Part shown: piece by piece, positions 33,001 to 46,037 of the stretch
Position numbering within the stretch: position 1 is the stretch's first letter
Layout: the number at the start of each line of letters is the position of its first letter
Source: Hygrocybe punicea
Lineage: Eukaryota; Basidiomycota; Agaricomycetes; Agaricales; Hygrophoraceae
DNA length: 64,000 nucleotides
Direction of reading: 5' to 3'
NCBI GenBank assembly: GCA_963556145.1
Contig: OY744468.1
Span: 6,510,001 to 6,574,000 of the forward strand
Made by a program: the position numbers and the translations under genes
The notes under the pieces: generated by a model
Told to the model about the DNA's origin: nothing
Database searches by the model: none
What the model saw: the letters and a program-made list of their open reading frames with translations, nothing else

Positions 33001-33724
33001 GATACAACACAGCGGTGAGACCCTCCTCCCTGTCGTCCTCCTTCCCGCTCGCAGAGAACACGCTCGTGATCTGGGCAAAGACGCCGACGGGGTACACAGA
33101 GTTGATATCAGTGATGATGTCACTGTCGGCGTCCTCTTTGAGGAGGAAAGCTCCAATGTAGGGCTGGCCGCGCTTCATCATCTCCTTGATGGCGGCGACG
33201 ACGGCTGGGTTGCGGACGACGACTGCCTTGTAAAAGCCGGGGAAGAGAGGACGGCGGGCGATGGGGAGTGCGAGTACCTGGGGATAAAGGTCGGGCACGG
33301 ACTGTTTTGCTATCGAGCCCTGAGAAGGTGGGGGAGACTCGGGTGGTGGGGCTGCAGGCGGGTCAGATGAGTCGGGGGATCCGCTGCTGTTGTTGGAGGA
33401 CGAAGGGGAGTCAGCGGACGAAGACGACTGCGAGTTGTTGTTGTTATTTTCGTCTTGAGAGCTCTCTAAGCTAGAGTTTTCGTCTTCTGGGACGGGATCG
33501 CCCTTGCGAGGGGCTGATGATTTGTGTTTTTGAGTGCCAATGTCCTGGCCATGCTTTGGATTTATCCATCGAGGAGACCGGTAAATTCGAGATGGACGCG
33601 CTGGCGTGGGCAATGATGCAGAGAAAGAACGTCGGGGAGCGAGCCTGTTGGCGCCCAGAACGACAGCAAAGTTGAGAGTAAAGAGCGCACGCCGACAAGA
33701 AGGACCGGCGACGACAATGTTCAT
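30015..33724 (-). CDS. PIM1: Mitochondrial Lon protease (PIM1 type)
   Basis: An ATP-dependent serine protease of the mitochondrial matrix that degrades misfolded and oxidised proteins. ATG 33724 opens a basic, Arg/Ser-rich presequence ([19 protein letters not shown]). A low-complexity Asn/Ser/Pro linker precedes the Lon N-terminal domain ([20 protein letters not shown], about 33250). The AAA module shows Walker [10 protein letters not shown] (about 31930), [19 protein letters not shown] and Walker [12 protein letters not shown] (about 31670). The protease domain has [20 protein letters not shown] with the catalytic Ser (about 30400) and [15 protein letters not shown] with the catalytic Lys (about 30225). 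At least seven short introns are present. One between the N-domain and ATPase uses GTAAGAATG ... GCGGGCCAG. A second Ser/Thr/Glu-rich insertion of about 60 residues lies between the ATPase and protease domains (about 30850-31040). All key residues are intact. Confidence 0.95.
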
Positions 33725-34139
33725 TGACGAGCTGCAAGCTGCAAAGCTTCAAAGATTATTTCGGAAAAGTTCGCGCCACACGATTGACTTTACACTGAAT
33801 TCTAATGTCTACAACACACTCATTTATACATTTACTAGTATTAGCTTCACATAATGTCCGTCGCCTCGGATGGCTCCTCTGAGGGTGGCCTGAGCTTCTT
33901 GGAATCGGGCACTGATGAGGACAAGTGCAACAATTGTGGCCGATGGAGGAGCAGGCATTACATGGCCAGAGATTGAAGCTCATGTCCACGCCGGTCAAGA
34001 AATAGAAAGTGCCAATAGCCTGGAGGCCTGGACAGCGATGTAGACATCTGCTGTAAGAAGCCGTACTGTATTCCTCGATTGAAAATATATTCCTCCAAAC
34101 CCCAACCATATTTTCGGTAGAGAGTACGACCATCCTTGC

Positions 34140-34860
34140 GTGATTCGCTCCCTTCAAGAGGATTATTTGTATTCAGACAGCGACCTCGCTGAATGGGTCA
34201 AGTTGGGAGTGGTGGATGTGAGGCGTTCTCGAGATCCCCACAAGATTCCGAGGATTGTAAATACGTCCAAGAGTAAGTTTTTTTCTACAAACAGAAAAGA
34301 GGGTTTTTCTCATCCCTTCCATTTGTTCTTGTCCTCAGTCGAATTTCGCACGATAGGGCAGACATTTCCAAAAAATACGTCCCGCATGCATACGCTCATT
34401 GCCGCAGTTGTGAATGAATCAGGTTCTCTTTCGTATGCTGTGGGCGTGCCCCCTGGTCGATCTATATCCACCAGTAGGCTTCGAGATAGTGGTCTGTTTG
34501 AAGTGAGTCTCATTTGTTTCGCATCAATAAGTTCGCATTGAAATTGAAAAGAATTGCCCTTCAATAACATGGTTTTTCATTTGACAGGTAAGATACAGCG
34601 ACATATTTCGGGGCGCCCCTGTAGCGGTAGTTTCACAAGCATGGCTGGGACAATATGGCCCAATTGGTGGAAATACTCGCGACAACGCGGTTATCGACGT
34701 AGTCGGTAACGTGAGCAGCCTCCCCTTTTAAAAAAAATAATCTGAACTATGGATTCAGGACAGAGTCACTGTAAAGACGGGTGACGGGGATGGGAACGGG
34801 GTTTGGCGAGCTTTCACCATCATCATTGTTGGTACCACTGCGTCTGAAGAAGAAGAATAG
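34140..34860 (+). CDS. Hypothetical small protein, multi-exon, 5' end uncertain
   Basis: Three introns with good GT-AG borders join coding blocks. LQEDYLYSDSDLAEWVKLGV and DPHKIPRIVNTSK end near 34273. EFRTIGQTFPKNTSRMHTLI ... RLRDSGLFE ends near 34502. VRYSDIFRGAPVAVVSQAWL ... VIDVVGN spans about 34588-34710. The last block, DRVTVKTGDGDGNGVWRAFT ... EEEE, ends at TAG 34858-34860. The repeating F-x-P-x-V ... W pattern faintly recalls H-type lectin-like beta-sandwich domains, but this is weak. No ATG is found for the first block; translation could start at ATG 34386, giving a protein of about 113 residues. Upstream, 33854-33976 contains a 40-codon frame with CNNCGRW that could be another exon or chance. 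Confidence 0.45.
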
Positions 34861-35981
34861 CTGGCCGGATGAAGTTTTTTGATCGAATGTTGTTGAGATA
34901 CGGCCGGGGCTTTCCACTGTACTGCTATATAATCTGTTGTTAGGTGACACAAAATATCCTGTTCCGCCATTGCGCCCTTTCGTCGCCGTTGGACCAGGCT
35001 GATTGGGTAGTATCAGTCCCGACTGCCAGATAATCTCCACGTATCCCACTGGTGGACCGGCATCGTGACCTGGTTACACCGCCGTCGGTTTCCGGTGGTA
35101 CAATTTCGATAGGGCAGGGAGTTCCATAATTCATATCCAGTAGTTCCTTATAGTCCACGATACATGCTCATGGAGACAGCTGTAAATTCAAATTTCTTCA
35201 TTATGCCAAGAAGCCTGGTTGGATGAGTGCATCGGCGTTCTGTTGGACATGCTTTTAAAATCCACAATGCAAGACCAAGAAAACGTACCGGCGTTGCCAC
35301 AAGTAACCATCCTAAATCGTTTTCATGGATAGAGAGCACTCAACGGGTTCGCTGTTTTATCTCTGCCGTGCAGCATTTGATGCAACCACGGCTTTCCCGG
35401 ACGTTGGATGGTCCTGTAGAGTGATCACATATCATGATGCCGCAGTGAACACATGTTTGGATCGTCTCGTCGATATCCTTATGATTTCCCGCATGTCGTG
35501 TCTGCATCTGGCACTGACACTTCTAACCATGGGTTCGTTGTGATTCCGTATGCAGCCCGAGCAGCATCGTCGCGCAGGAGCTTTTGCGTTAATTTTAGTT
35601 TTTGTAGGTACTGAATGAAACGCAGTTGTCATTAAATATTCAGAATAATGCATTTGATACTAAATGTACCGAGTGACTCTGGGATCATGAATCAGGGCTT
35701 TGAGTTGCTAGATTTTCTAGCTGGTCGTAGCTGTGTTGTGACTAGATCAGAGTGACCGTAGAAAAGATGTTGTACTCATTGAGTCATTCAGCTGCATCAT
35801 GGCAGCAGTGAGTACACAGGTCCAGGGTACAGGTCAATTGCATCGAGGTAACAAGTCAGCCTGAGTTTGGACGGGAAGGTCGGCCAGCCACGGCCCGGCA
35901 ATGGCGGACCAAATTTCAGGTTTGAGGCCGAAGTTTTTTTTGGCTTGAACTGTTAAAGCTACCCACTGGCAACCAACCACC
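34861..35981. other. Gene-poor stretch before XRN1
   Basis: Several short open frames exist on both strands (for example minus-strand blocks at 34940-35158 and 35148-35339), but no conserved motif, consistent splicing or signal is visible. It probably contains the XRN1 promoter near its right end. Confidence 0.4.
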
Positions 35982-38900
35982 ATGGGTATGTCTTTCCCAA
36001 GCCTTGTTATGTTGTTGGGGTCTGGAACTTATTTCTTCTTGGTTTAGGTATCCCCAAGGTTCGCAGTCGTTGCTATAATATTCAGTGCTGAGGTTTATTG
36101 ACCACAAACCATCCCAGTTCTTCCGCTACATCTCGTATGTCGAAAACCTGTTCGTCTTTCACTCCTTGTTGACATCTTATCAGGGAGCGGTATCCTTTAA
36201 CCTCTCAACTCATCACAGAGAACAAGATTCCGGAATTTGGTGAGTTACCACCGTTCGTGTAGTGTTCTTTGTCCAAGCTAACTTTCCTAGACAATCTTTA
36301 CCTTGATTTCAATGGCATAATTCACAACTGTAACTATCATCATTATTGTCGTTGTTGAGATCTTTAGACCATTTCGCTCCCCCGCCACAGGTTCACACCC
36401 AAACGATGAGGATGCTCATTTTCGATTATCCGAGGAGCAAATTTTCACTTCAATATTCGCTTACGTGGACCTTCTCTTCAGCAAAATCAAACCACAGAAA
36501 ATCCTTTTCATGGCCGTCGATGGCGTCGCACCGCGAGCAAAAATGAACCAACAGCGGAGCCGGCGTTTTCGCACAGCGAAAGAGGCCAAGGAAGTACGCG
36601 AAAAAGCGGCGCGTAAGGGAGAGACATTGCCCGACGAAAAAGCCTTTGACAGTAATTGCATTACACCAGGCACGTAAATTCGAGTCTGTGCTGTCGAGGG
36701 GATCAACTTTTGATTTGCATTTTATTTATTAACAGGAACGGTTTTCATGGCCAAGCTGTCCGACCAGCTGCGGTATTTTATTAACAAGAAGATCACGGAA
36801 GACTCCAACTGGCAAGACGTGCAAGTCGTCCTTTCTGGACATGAGGTACCAGGCGAGGGTGAACACAAGATTATGGAATATATTCGTTTGTCTCGGGCTC
36901 AACTGGACTACAACCCTAACGTTCGGCATTGTTTGTACGGTCTCGACGCCGACTTGATCATGCTGGGTCTGCTCAGTCATGATCCGCATTTCTGTTTGCT
37001 GCGTGAGGAGGTCAAGTTTGGCCCAGCCTCGAGAAAGAAAGCGAACAACAGGTGGGCTCTACTATTTGCCCCAAACCAGTAAATGATTGCTCACCACAAT
37101 CTGCTAGCCTGGAGTCGATCAATTTTTACTTGCTTCATCTCTCTCTGATGCGTGAATATCTCAACCTGGAATTCCATGACATCAAACCTGTGCTCTCGTT
37201 CGAATATAATCTCGAACGCGTCATCGACGACTTTATCTTGCTGGCCGTCTTTGTCGGCAACGACTTTTTGCCTAACCTTCCGGATCTTCATATTCACGAG
37301 AACGGCTTGGAGAGATTGTTTGATATCTACAAGAAGATCTTGCCTTCGTTGGGTTAGTTAAACTTTTTTCTCACGTGTGTATATACCTAATAAGACGGTG
37401 GTAGACGGCTACATCAACGAGAGTGGGACCATCAATACGAAGAGGCTGCAAGTCGTTCTCGACGAGATGGCCTTGTGGGAGGAAGAGGTCTTTCAGAAGG
37501 AGTACGCTGACTTGAACTGGTACAAGGGAAAGCAGGCGAAGCATATCCAGGAGATGGAGCGTGGACAGCAACGGTCAAAACTCAGTGGGTTTGCCATCTC
37601 TTTTTTTTTTGCGCAGCCTTTTCGGCAACTAATGGCGCTCGACTGTAATCATCTATCAGTATTGACGAAGGCACAGCGGGAAATTTTTGACCAAGTCAGA
37701 GCGTTCATCTTGGATGATCGGCGTCCGCCTTCTCCTTCACATAGCCACGCCTCCAGCTTGACAATGCCGAATACGTTCCCTGCTCGCGAACGCAAATTCA
37801 TCTCGTCCTTGGCCGAGGATCTTCATTTCTCAGTGACTTGGGACGAATATGATGACGACGATCAAAATCTCGTAACATGGCGTTTACCCAATGTGATGGA
37901 GGAAACCCTCTTGGATTCTGACTTGAAGGACGAAGGGAATGACAGCGGGGAGTGGGAAGACGTAGATGATGAGTCCGACTACGAAAGCCGGGTGGCGGTG
38001 GACAGAGTGTTGAAGAAGTATGAGAAAGCACAAGTGGTAGATGACGGAGAAAGTGATGACTTTGCTGCTCGCCATGAGCGGTCCATCAAGGAAAAGATGG
38101 ACGAGTGGAAGGAAACGTACTACAAGGTGTGTTGGATCATCCTAATTATCACACGAGGGAAACACTAGCTGACCAGGCGAGAGATAGGGCAAACTCGGCA
38201 TCTCGTATCACAACTGGACAACCATTGACGATATCGTGTACCGATACGTTGAGGGCTTGCAGTGGGTGATGCATTACTATTATAGCGGTGTAGCTTCCTG
38301 GAGTTGGTTTTACAACTATCATTATGCACCTCGCATTTCAGGTTCGTCGTGGTGATTCCCTCTTGGTCAGCTTCTGAAATAGATATGCATTGGAAGATTT
38401 GCGAGGCGTAGATAAGATGTCATTCACGTTCGACTTGGGCGCTCCCTTCTTACCTTTCCAGCAACTCATGGGTGTGTTACCAGAGGCTAGTAAAGAACTT
38501 ATTCCTACCACTTATCGGGTATGGTTGTCTCCTCCGAAACTTTCGCACTCTCACCACACCAACAGGACCTGATGTTTGATGTGAATTCACCGATACTAGA
38601 CTTCTATCCAACCGAATTTGAACAAGATCTGAATGGGAAGAAACAAGATTGGGAAGCCATTGTCAAAATCCCATTCATAGATGAGAAACGGCTGATTCAA
38701 GCAATGGCCCGTGCGTTGGTAGATGTTTCTCAAAAAGTTCAACTGACATTTGCGACTAGCTCGAGACCATCGTCTATCTTCAGAAGAACGGCAAAGAAAC
38801 CGCTTCGGTTCCAGCACAAAATTTATTTACAATCCTGGCGAAACAAGTGTCTACCCCTCCTCACTCCCAGGGTTCTTCCCCGCCCTGTATCGATGTGCTT

Positions 38901-41292
38901 GCATCATGGAGCCTTTTGACCTCCCTACACTAGATGGTCTTCACCTCGTGGACGGCCTCTGTGACGGCGTAGCTCTCGGGACGGAAGCGCTCGCTGGCTT
39001 TCCTTCTCTGAACACCTTACGTCACACCGCGCAGATCGGCTTTCATGGCGTCAACGTGCATGGCTCAGAGAGTCGCAATAAGTCGATGATCATTCACGTC
39101 GAGAATCTCTACGAGACTAGAAAGATTGAGGATATTGCCAGAGAGAAGATCGGCAAACGGACATTTGTAGGCTGGCCATTTCTGCAGGAGGGTATGGTCG
39201 TGGCGGTATCGGACTCGTTATTGAAGTATGAGAAGATGGCAGTCATCCCGGGAAGTCCCCCGAAAGTCATCTTTAATCCGCATACACCGCAAGGCCTGAC
39301 CCACTGGAAGCTGAAAGCCGACCGGATTGAGCAAGTGTATTCGAAAAGGTGCGGTGTCATAACAGGCAGTGTCGACGTATTGCTGCACGTTCGGCCTCTG
39401 AAAGGTTTCTTTATTTTTTATTCCTTATCTTGGCATATCTCAATCGGCACCGAACAGGTTTGAGCCGTGTAGACACTGGTGCATTCATCAAGGACTACGA
39501 AGGGGCAGATAAAGAAATGGAAGTGGCTGTACAAATGGCCATATCGGAAGTTGCATCGGAGGATCCTCGGTTTATGGAGAGGGAGGCCCCACCATTATCG
39601 AAGGAGTTTAAGGAAGGCAGCAAAATATTTTTCCTTGGTGAGCATGCCTATGGAGTTGCAGCGAAGGTTTCATCCACGACGGATACTTCTCTCTCTGTCA
39701 TACTTGCCGTACGTATATTCTCACTTCGGAATCCTTTCATTTGACCTCTCCCCCACAGTTCTTTCCTCCCGACAAGACTGAAAACGAGAAATTTAAAGCG
39801 ATTGTTGATGGGCAGACCATTGGAAATTATCAACCTTCCTTCAAAGTGGCAGAAATTGTCGGAATATCAGGACGGGCGCTCTCAAAAATCACCTCGAGTT
39901 TCATGGTTATTACGTCCGACAACCAAAAATCAAATTTGGGATTGAGTCTTAAATTCGACGCCAAGGCCCTCAAGGTCATTGATTACTCTCGAAAGGATGG
40001 CCGCCACTGGGAGTTCAGTGAGAAAGCTGTTGCTCTCCTTCGCGAATACAAGGTGCGGAATGGTACATCTAGCATAGTCTACGTTGAATGATCATTGTTC
40101 TAGGCCAAATACCCTAGCATCTTCCGTCAACTTGACTGCGGTGGTGATGGTGAGCCCTCTTTGTCCCCTTGTCCGTATTTTCGATCCTGAATGTTCACAT
40201 TTGTAGAAATGGCGCAAGCCTCTCAAGTATTACCCGGTCCTGATCCCGATCAGCAAGTTAAGGAAGTCAAAGCTTGGCTTAAAGCAAAGGGTGTCCGGGA
40301 TTTCGTTCCCGTTTCATTATTTTGTGATCAGCTAAGCAAGGTGAAGATTTGTACATCGTGTGATGCCTTCCATATTGACCAGCTACGTCTGTAGGATAAA
40401 ATAGCCGAAATTGAAGCACTCGCGGCCAATTTCAGTTCTAGCAGAGGTTCTAGCACCATCAAAAAGGCAATAGTCAAAGGGATTCCACGACAAGCCGTTT
40501 TGAAACCATCAGATGCGGTGTACCGCCTTCACAATCAACATTTCGCACTCGGTGATAGAGTGACAATGGTGCGAGACTCCGGAGGTGTTCCTCTGACGGC
40601 GAAAGGCGTTGTCATCAGCTTGAATGCGAACTCGATGGATGTTGTTTGGGATGTTCCGTTCATGTCTGGGACGACGTTGGGAGAACGGTATGATGCCATT
40701 TCTAACCATTTGTTGACGGTTGAGATGAGAACCTTCCGCAGATGCTCTCAATATCTTGGATCAACTGTCGAGTTCAACTCCTGTTTGAATTTGACTAATC
40801 CACAGTTCGTAGCGTCGACAAATCCCAAGGCCCCTCCTTCGCCGAAAGCACCTTTCAACCCAAGATTTGGCCCATATCCCGCCATTCAAGGTCAGCCACC
40901 AGCGGCTGGCTTCCGACCTGCTCATGCAAGGTTTGCCATTTGATCAATCTACCAAGGTGCAAACACTAACTCTACTCAGCCAACCCTCCCCTATGCATAT
41001 TATGACAAATCCCAATCGAAGTAGGGGGGCGTATGTTAATGGTCGGGGTAGATCGGCAAACTCTTACCCAATTCACACCAATAATACAGTCAATCCCTCA
41101 ACAGTCTTGACATTGCAACCCAAAGAATTATTTCATGTGGGACCGAACGTGAGGGGAGGAGTGGCAAGAAGTAGCTTTCGAGCACCTCTCCGTGGGGGTA
41201 TTGGGTCAAATTTCGAACGAGGTCGGGGAGCTCGAGGTGGGTTCCGAGGGCGAGGGCGGGGGAGCTCTACTGCCCATCCCTTGCCTTCATAA
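35982..41292 (+). CDS. XRN1: 5'-3' exoribonuclease 1 (XRN1/KEM1)
   Basis: A cytoplasmic processive exonuclease that degrades decapped mRNA. ATG 35982 starts MGIPKFFRYISERYPL. The first three coding exons are tiny: 35982-35985 (4 nt), 36048-36058 (11 nt) and 36118-36134 (17 nt). The catalytic N-domain follows: [67 protein letters not shown] and [15 protein letters not shown] (37250-37300), all conserved Mg-binding regions. The XRN1-specific downstream region includes [29 protein letters not shown] and [14 protein letters not shown]3-like and other C-terminal domains run from about 38,900 to 40,900. The tail is Gly/Arg-rich ([20 protein letters not shown]) and ends at 41292. Length about 1,400 residues, as expected. 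It faces PSD2 tail-to-tail, 264 bp apart. Confidence 0.95.
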
Positions 41293-41556
41293 ACATTTTC
41301 AAGCATCTTTATTTTATTTGTTTTGTATTTCTCAGCTGCTGCGTATTGTTTTAGAGAACTTTGGAAGAGCTTTAAGAATCACAAAATTTGTTCCGACATC
41401 CCAATGATCGCCATTTCACGACTAGAATAATTATCATTTTGCAGCTTGGATATGTAATCGAAAACTGCCAGAACGAAAGGTCACAAAAATAGGTGGCTCA
41501 ATATATATTGTAAAGTCCAAAATATTAAATAAGATCATTTCCCAACCAAACACCAC

Positions 41557-44500
41557 TCAAGAAATTTGGAGAGATCTAGCAGTGTTGCTCGGAGCGACGA
41601 TGTGGCGGCGGCGACCGATGCCCATTCCCACTCGAACAAGGGTCTCCAGGGAGGCTCGCCCATTGATTAACAGATCTTCATCCCATTCCACAGTCCCTTT
41701 CTCGAATAATATGACAAGAGTGGAACCTCCTGGGTTATCGCCATGGTCACGGAATGGACAAAATCTTGTCAGACTGAACAAACTCACCGAATGCAAAATA
41801 ACCAATCTCTTGCCCTCGTTTTACTTGTTCGCCTTCCTTCACTGTAGCCTTGATGCTTCCGACCATCATGGCGCCGACACAGACAACCATGACGCGGCCG
41901 AATTGGGGGCTATCAATCGGGACTATTTTACGTACATTTTCGCCGTAGACGTCCAGAGTGGTCCGAATCGCTTGGGGCTAAAGCCATGTGAATAAGAACA
42001 ACAACGATACTAATGAAAGTTACAACCCACATTGACAGTGTAATATTCCCCTGAAATGTCGGTCATTGCTCCAATTGTTCCATCTACAGGCGAATGGAAA
42101 CGGTGGTAGTCTTGTGGTGCTAATCGGAAGATGGCGAGTGCTCCGCCATTGTACTTGTCTGCTTGCCCTCGATATGCCTCACCCAGCAGTCGAGCCACGG
42201 TAAACTCTCGACCTTTGATCCACAGACGTGTAGCTTCATACACTGATTCGAATGTCATCAGTCTGGAATCAGCTGCACTAACCAGACGAGTCAGATCTTC
42301 AGGACATTCGACAGGCCTCGCCGACTTCTTGAGTTTGCTTTTTCGTTTATTCTCAGCAAACGATTACCAGGCATTCTCAATGCAACGTACCGGTAGAAAA
42401 ACTCGTTAAATGTTTCTGTGATTTCTATCAGTCAATTGGTCAGCTCAGATGAGAATAAATATGTACTGAATGAATCAATTGGGTCCAAATTTTCCTCGAT
42501 GTTGAGCTTATGGAAATCGATGAAGGGTAAGATGTCCCGAGTTGAATCAGGGGAATCAAACTTGATCCCTTGTTTGATCGAGAGCGACTTAAGGAGCCTC
42601 CGGGCTTTACTTCGATATTGAGAACGTCGAAACAGCGTCAATCGATGAAAAATGACTGACCTCGCGCCCCTTCCATCCTGCTTTTAGCGCCCTGAAAGAC
42701 ACCGTTACAAGCGCTTCCCGTGAGACGTGATGTTAGTGTTTACCTTGTACAACAACCTGATTCCAAGTCGAACGTAGACCTGCATCTTCTCCTCTTCCAA
42801 CTGTCCTGTCATTCGATTTTGTACAATAATATTGGCAGAATTCTGACGGAGAATGAGTAAAAATCAATAACGATCAACACGTGAGACTCACTGCACCAAG
42901 CTTATAGTTCCCACTCGACACCTTCGAAAGAATGTTGGTGTACCACTTCCTCTGCGCCTGACTAGCCGTGACAAAATTCCCGACTACGATCCGGTCAACT
43001 TTTGCCCAATCTTGGCTAGCGCACACAGCCAAATGTGTCACGATGTCGACCTCAGCCTTCGAATTCAGACGGGGTCGATGGCACAACGGACAAGTCTTGA
43101 CATTGATTACACGTTCGAAGGAGTCCGATGAATGACCACTGTTGTTTGAATTCGAGCCAGACGAATCATCCGCTTCCGCATCCGACGACGAGAACGACAC
43201 CTCACGTGTAATTTGACCAGATGAGGATGAACTGACGGACAGCAAGCCAACTTCTGTTCCCGTGCCCACATCAACGCCCGCGCCTTGCGTGCTAGCAACA
43301 TCAGCTAGAGGTTGTTGGCTCAACTCAGTAGGAAAATGAGAAGGGGGAGGTGGCTTTAGGACAAGTTCAGTGTCTCCATCCTCGAATCTCAAATCAGGGC
43401 CTGAGAAATCTAAATCTCCTAACGACAACTTCATGAAAGTTGATTCGCTTTCTGTCATGGCGTTGGGGGTCCCGGAGGAAGTGGTGCCTGACTCGCTCCA
43501 ATCTGTGTCGATCCTCTTTCTCTCGCTATCGGGCCGCCCAAGCTCAGTTTCGAGACATTGTATGGCCTCTGCGTATGTGAGAACATCTTCGCGAGGTTTT
43601 TTGTTATGACGAGTAAAGAAAGAGTCAACTGTTGCCCGGGAGAGTGTCGAACCCAAGGAATCTAGCATTGATGTGAGCTCTAGGTGTGACAATGTGCCAC
43701 CATCGTCTGTGTCGTATTGCTTCAAGTATTGACGCCAAAATTGTTGACGGAGAGCATCGTATGGTTGATACTTCGCGCTTTGTGAAGAGATTAGTGAAAG
43801 ACTCCTTATAAAGAGACAAGTACATACCGGAATGTCAGAATAGGGTTATGTTTAGATTCCCAGGGCATCTCTTTGGTCGTCGTCAACGGAAGCGCGTAGT
43901 CTTTCATGACATGTTCGCCATCCTCATCTGCAGCATACAGCCCAGTTTCTGGATCCCTCTGCGGTGCGTTTTCTAACAATTCTGAGACATGAAAACCTGC
44001 GTCCCCAACGTAATCGTTCGAAGACAGCTTGTCCCAATCGAGGACCGTGAGTTGAACTTTGAAGTTTGTCTCGTAGCGTCTAACATGAAACAGAAGTTTT
44101 TCATCCCAAACTGGGTTACGCGAGTGACGGATGACGCGAGTGCGAAAGACCTTCTTGCCAAAGGAGACCACAACGAATGGATCCATATCCCAACCCGTTC
44201 GCGTAACTACCAACGGATGAGGCTCGTAGACAACACAGAAATGAAAGGTAAAGTGACGTACGGTTCTTCAACCTCGGCAGATCTGTGGCACCTCGTATTT
44301 CCAACATAACAATACCCACAATATCATTGGAAGCAGAAAAATTGTAATCCGATTTCTTGTTCGACCACTTCCTCCTGAAATTCCTTTTCTTGGCTGGAAT
44401 GGGTTGAGGGGACCCACTTGTCGAGCGTCGATGAGACGAAAGTGTGGGTGTAGGCGTATGAGGACTGAGCCCGGGAGAATCTACACTGGGAGCATTATGC

Positions 44501-45686
44501 GTAGTTCTTGCTTTTGCGTCCAAGGAAGGAGAAGTGGCTGTCCGGCGTGGGAATATTTTGGGCATGAATCCTGGGCCAACTGGCTTGGTTGGGACAGGAG
44601 TCCGGGTGAGAGCCCCGGGAGTCGGAGTGGATGGCGAGATTGGTAAATCCAGCCGAGGGGGTGGAGGTTTCGGTTGAGAAGTGGGGTGGTCGATCTCATC
44701 CTGAAAGATAGATTGGACGGGTGTGCGGTGACGGCGAGGGGGGATAGATTGCAAACTGTCGGTAGCTGGCTCTTCTTCCTCCTCATCAGAGTTACCTTCG
44801 CCATCATCTGAACTGATGCCGCCGTCGTCTTCGAAAGCTGATCCTTCCAGATGCGAGCGGATTGTACCGATACCCTCCGTCTGGAAAGAAAAGGGAAGGT
44901 AAGACTGAAACGGTACTTCGTAGAGAGAGAGAGCGTACCGGTGACGCCGACACGAGACTTGGACGTGAGCGTTTGACAAGTTCGGAGTAGATCTCATCGA
45001 AGTCCATCAGTGAATGGGTTTTAGGGGCTGGTACAAATCCGAGTTTGATCTGGATGGTACCGGTAGACTGGATGGATGCTCTCGTAGACAGGATATTTGT
45101 TGAGCAGGGCTGACCCAGAAAAGAATTTGAATTGAAAAGAGTTGAAGCAATGGCATAGTGGCACACCTTGTTATTAGGGTCGTCAAATGCGAACACGTTG
45201 TCATCTTTAAACCAGTCTTCCAGCGGCAACGCAACCTCACCAAGGTAGTCCTTGGTGAGCATATCCTTGTCCCAAACCACAAACTCCACGACACCCAGTT
45301 TATCGGCTAGCGACAGATAGATTGGAAAGTCAAAGGTTGCATCTTTGGCCTCGTAAGTAGGGTTCGTGTTCTTTTTCGACACAGGGGTCTGGAATCTGGT
45401 GCTCAACACCGAAACCACGACAAATCTAAGGTGCCACTCAGTAGGTGGCAAACTGAACACTGAACCACATCACGCACGGATCGCTGTAACCATTTCTATC
45501 CATTGCGAGGAGATCTTTGCACCCAAGAACCTGCAGGCGCAGAAGCACGACGGGGAGTTCCCCTGGCATTGGAGAGAAGTCATGTCGTCCACTTCCACGT
45601 CCTCCTGAGACTCGAGCTGGGAGGCGAGCGGCGGATCTGAGCGCTCGACCAATTTTGAGACCTCTCTTGAGGCCTCGAGGGGACAT
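41557..45686 (-). CDS. Phosphatidylserine decarboxylase, C2-domain type (PSD2-like)
   Basis: Converts phosphatidylserine to phosphatidylethanolamine on Golgi/endosomal membranes. ATG 45686 begins [17 protein letters not shown]. The first C2 domain spans about 44,990-45,600 ([39 protein letters not shown]). A Pro/Ser-rich linker follows, and the second C2 spans about 43,830-44,330 ([44 protein letters not shown]). An EF-hand-like loop is at about 43,700 ([19 protein letters not shown]). The catalytic domain covers 41,557-42,700 with [15 protein letters not shown] (about 42,090) and the GGST cleavage motif that generates the pyruvoyl cofactor (about 41,725), followed by LVILFEKG. Domain order and length (about 1,100 residues) fit class II fungal Psd2. 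Many introns of 45-65 bp. Confidence 0.92.
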
Positions 45687-46037
45687 TCTAGTATGATTGA
45701 GAGGTAGGGTTGTGTGAACTGATGAGTGGCCTGTATTTTGATTTTTGATTCTTTATATACTCCAAAGTCGCGCGCTGATGAACAGCACAGCCACAGTACT
45801 GCCTACAATGCTCACGTGGAGGCACAAAGGCCAAGGCAGTTGATGGTGCGGTCACCGCGGCAGACGTTTGATTTTATGGTGCAGCTTTCAAATGTGCGCG
45901 ATCAACACGATTGACTCGCTGAACACGGTAAAATCTAATGAATTATATGTTTATGGTTGAGAAGAAATGTCCTTATTGCTGTGGTAAAAAATGTCCTTGT
46001 CACTGTTCCAGGAATGAAAGTCAACTAACTATGCAAG

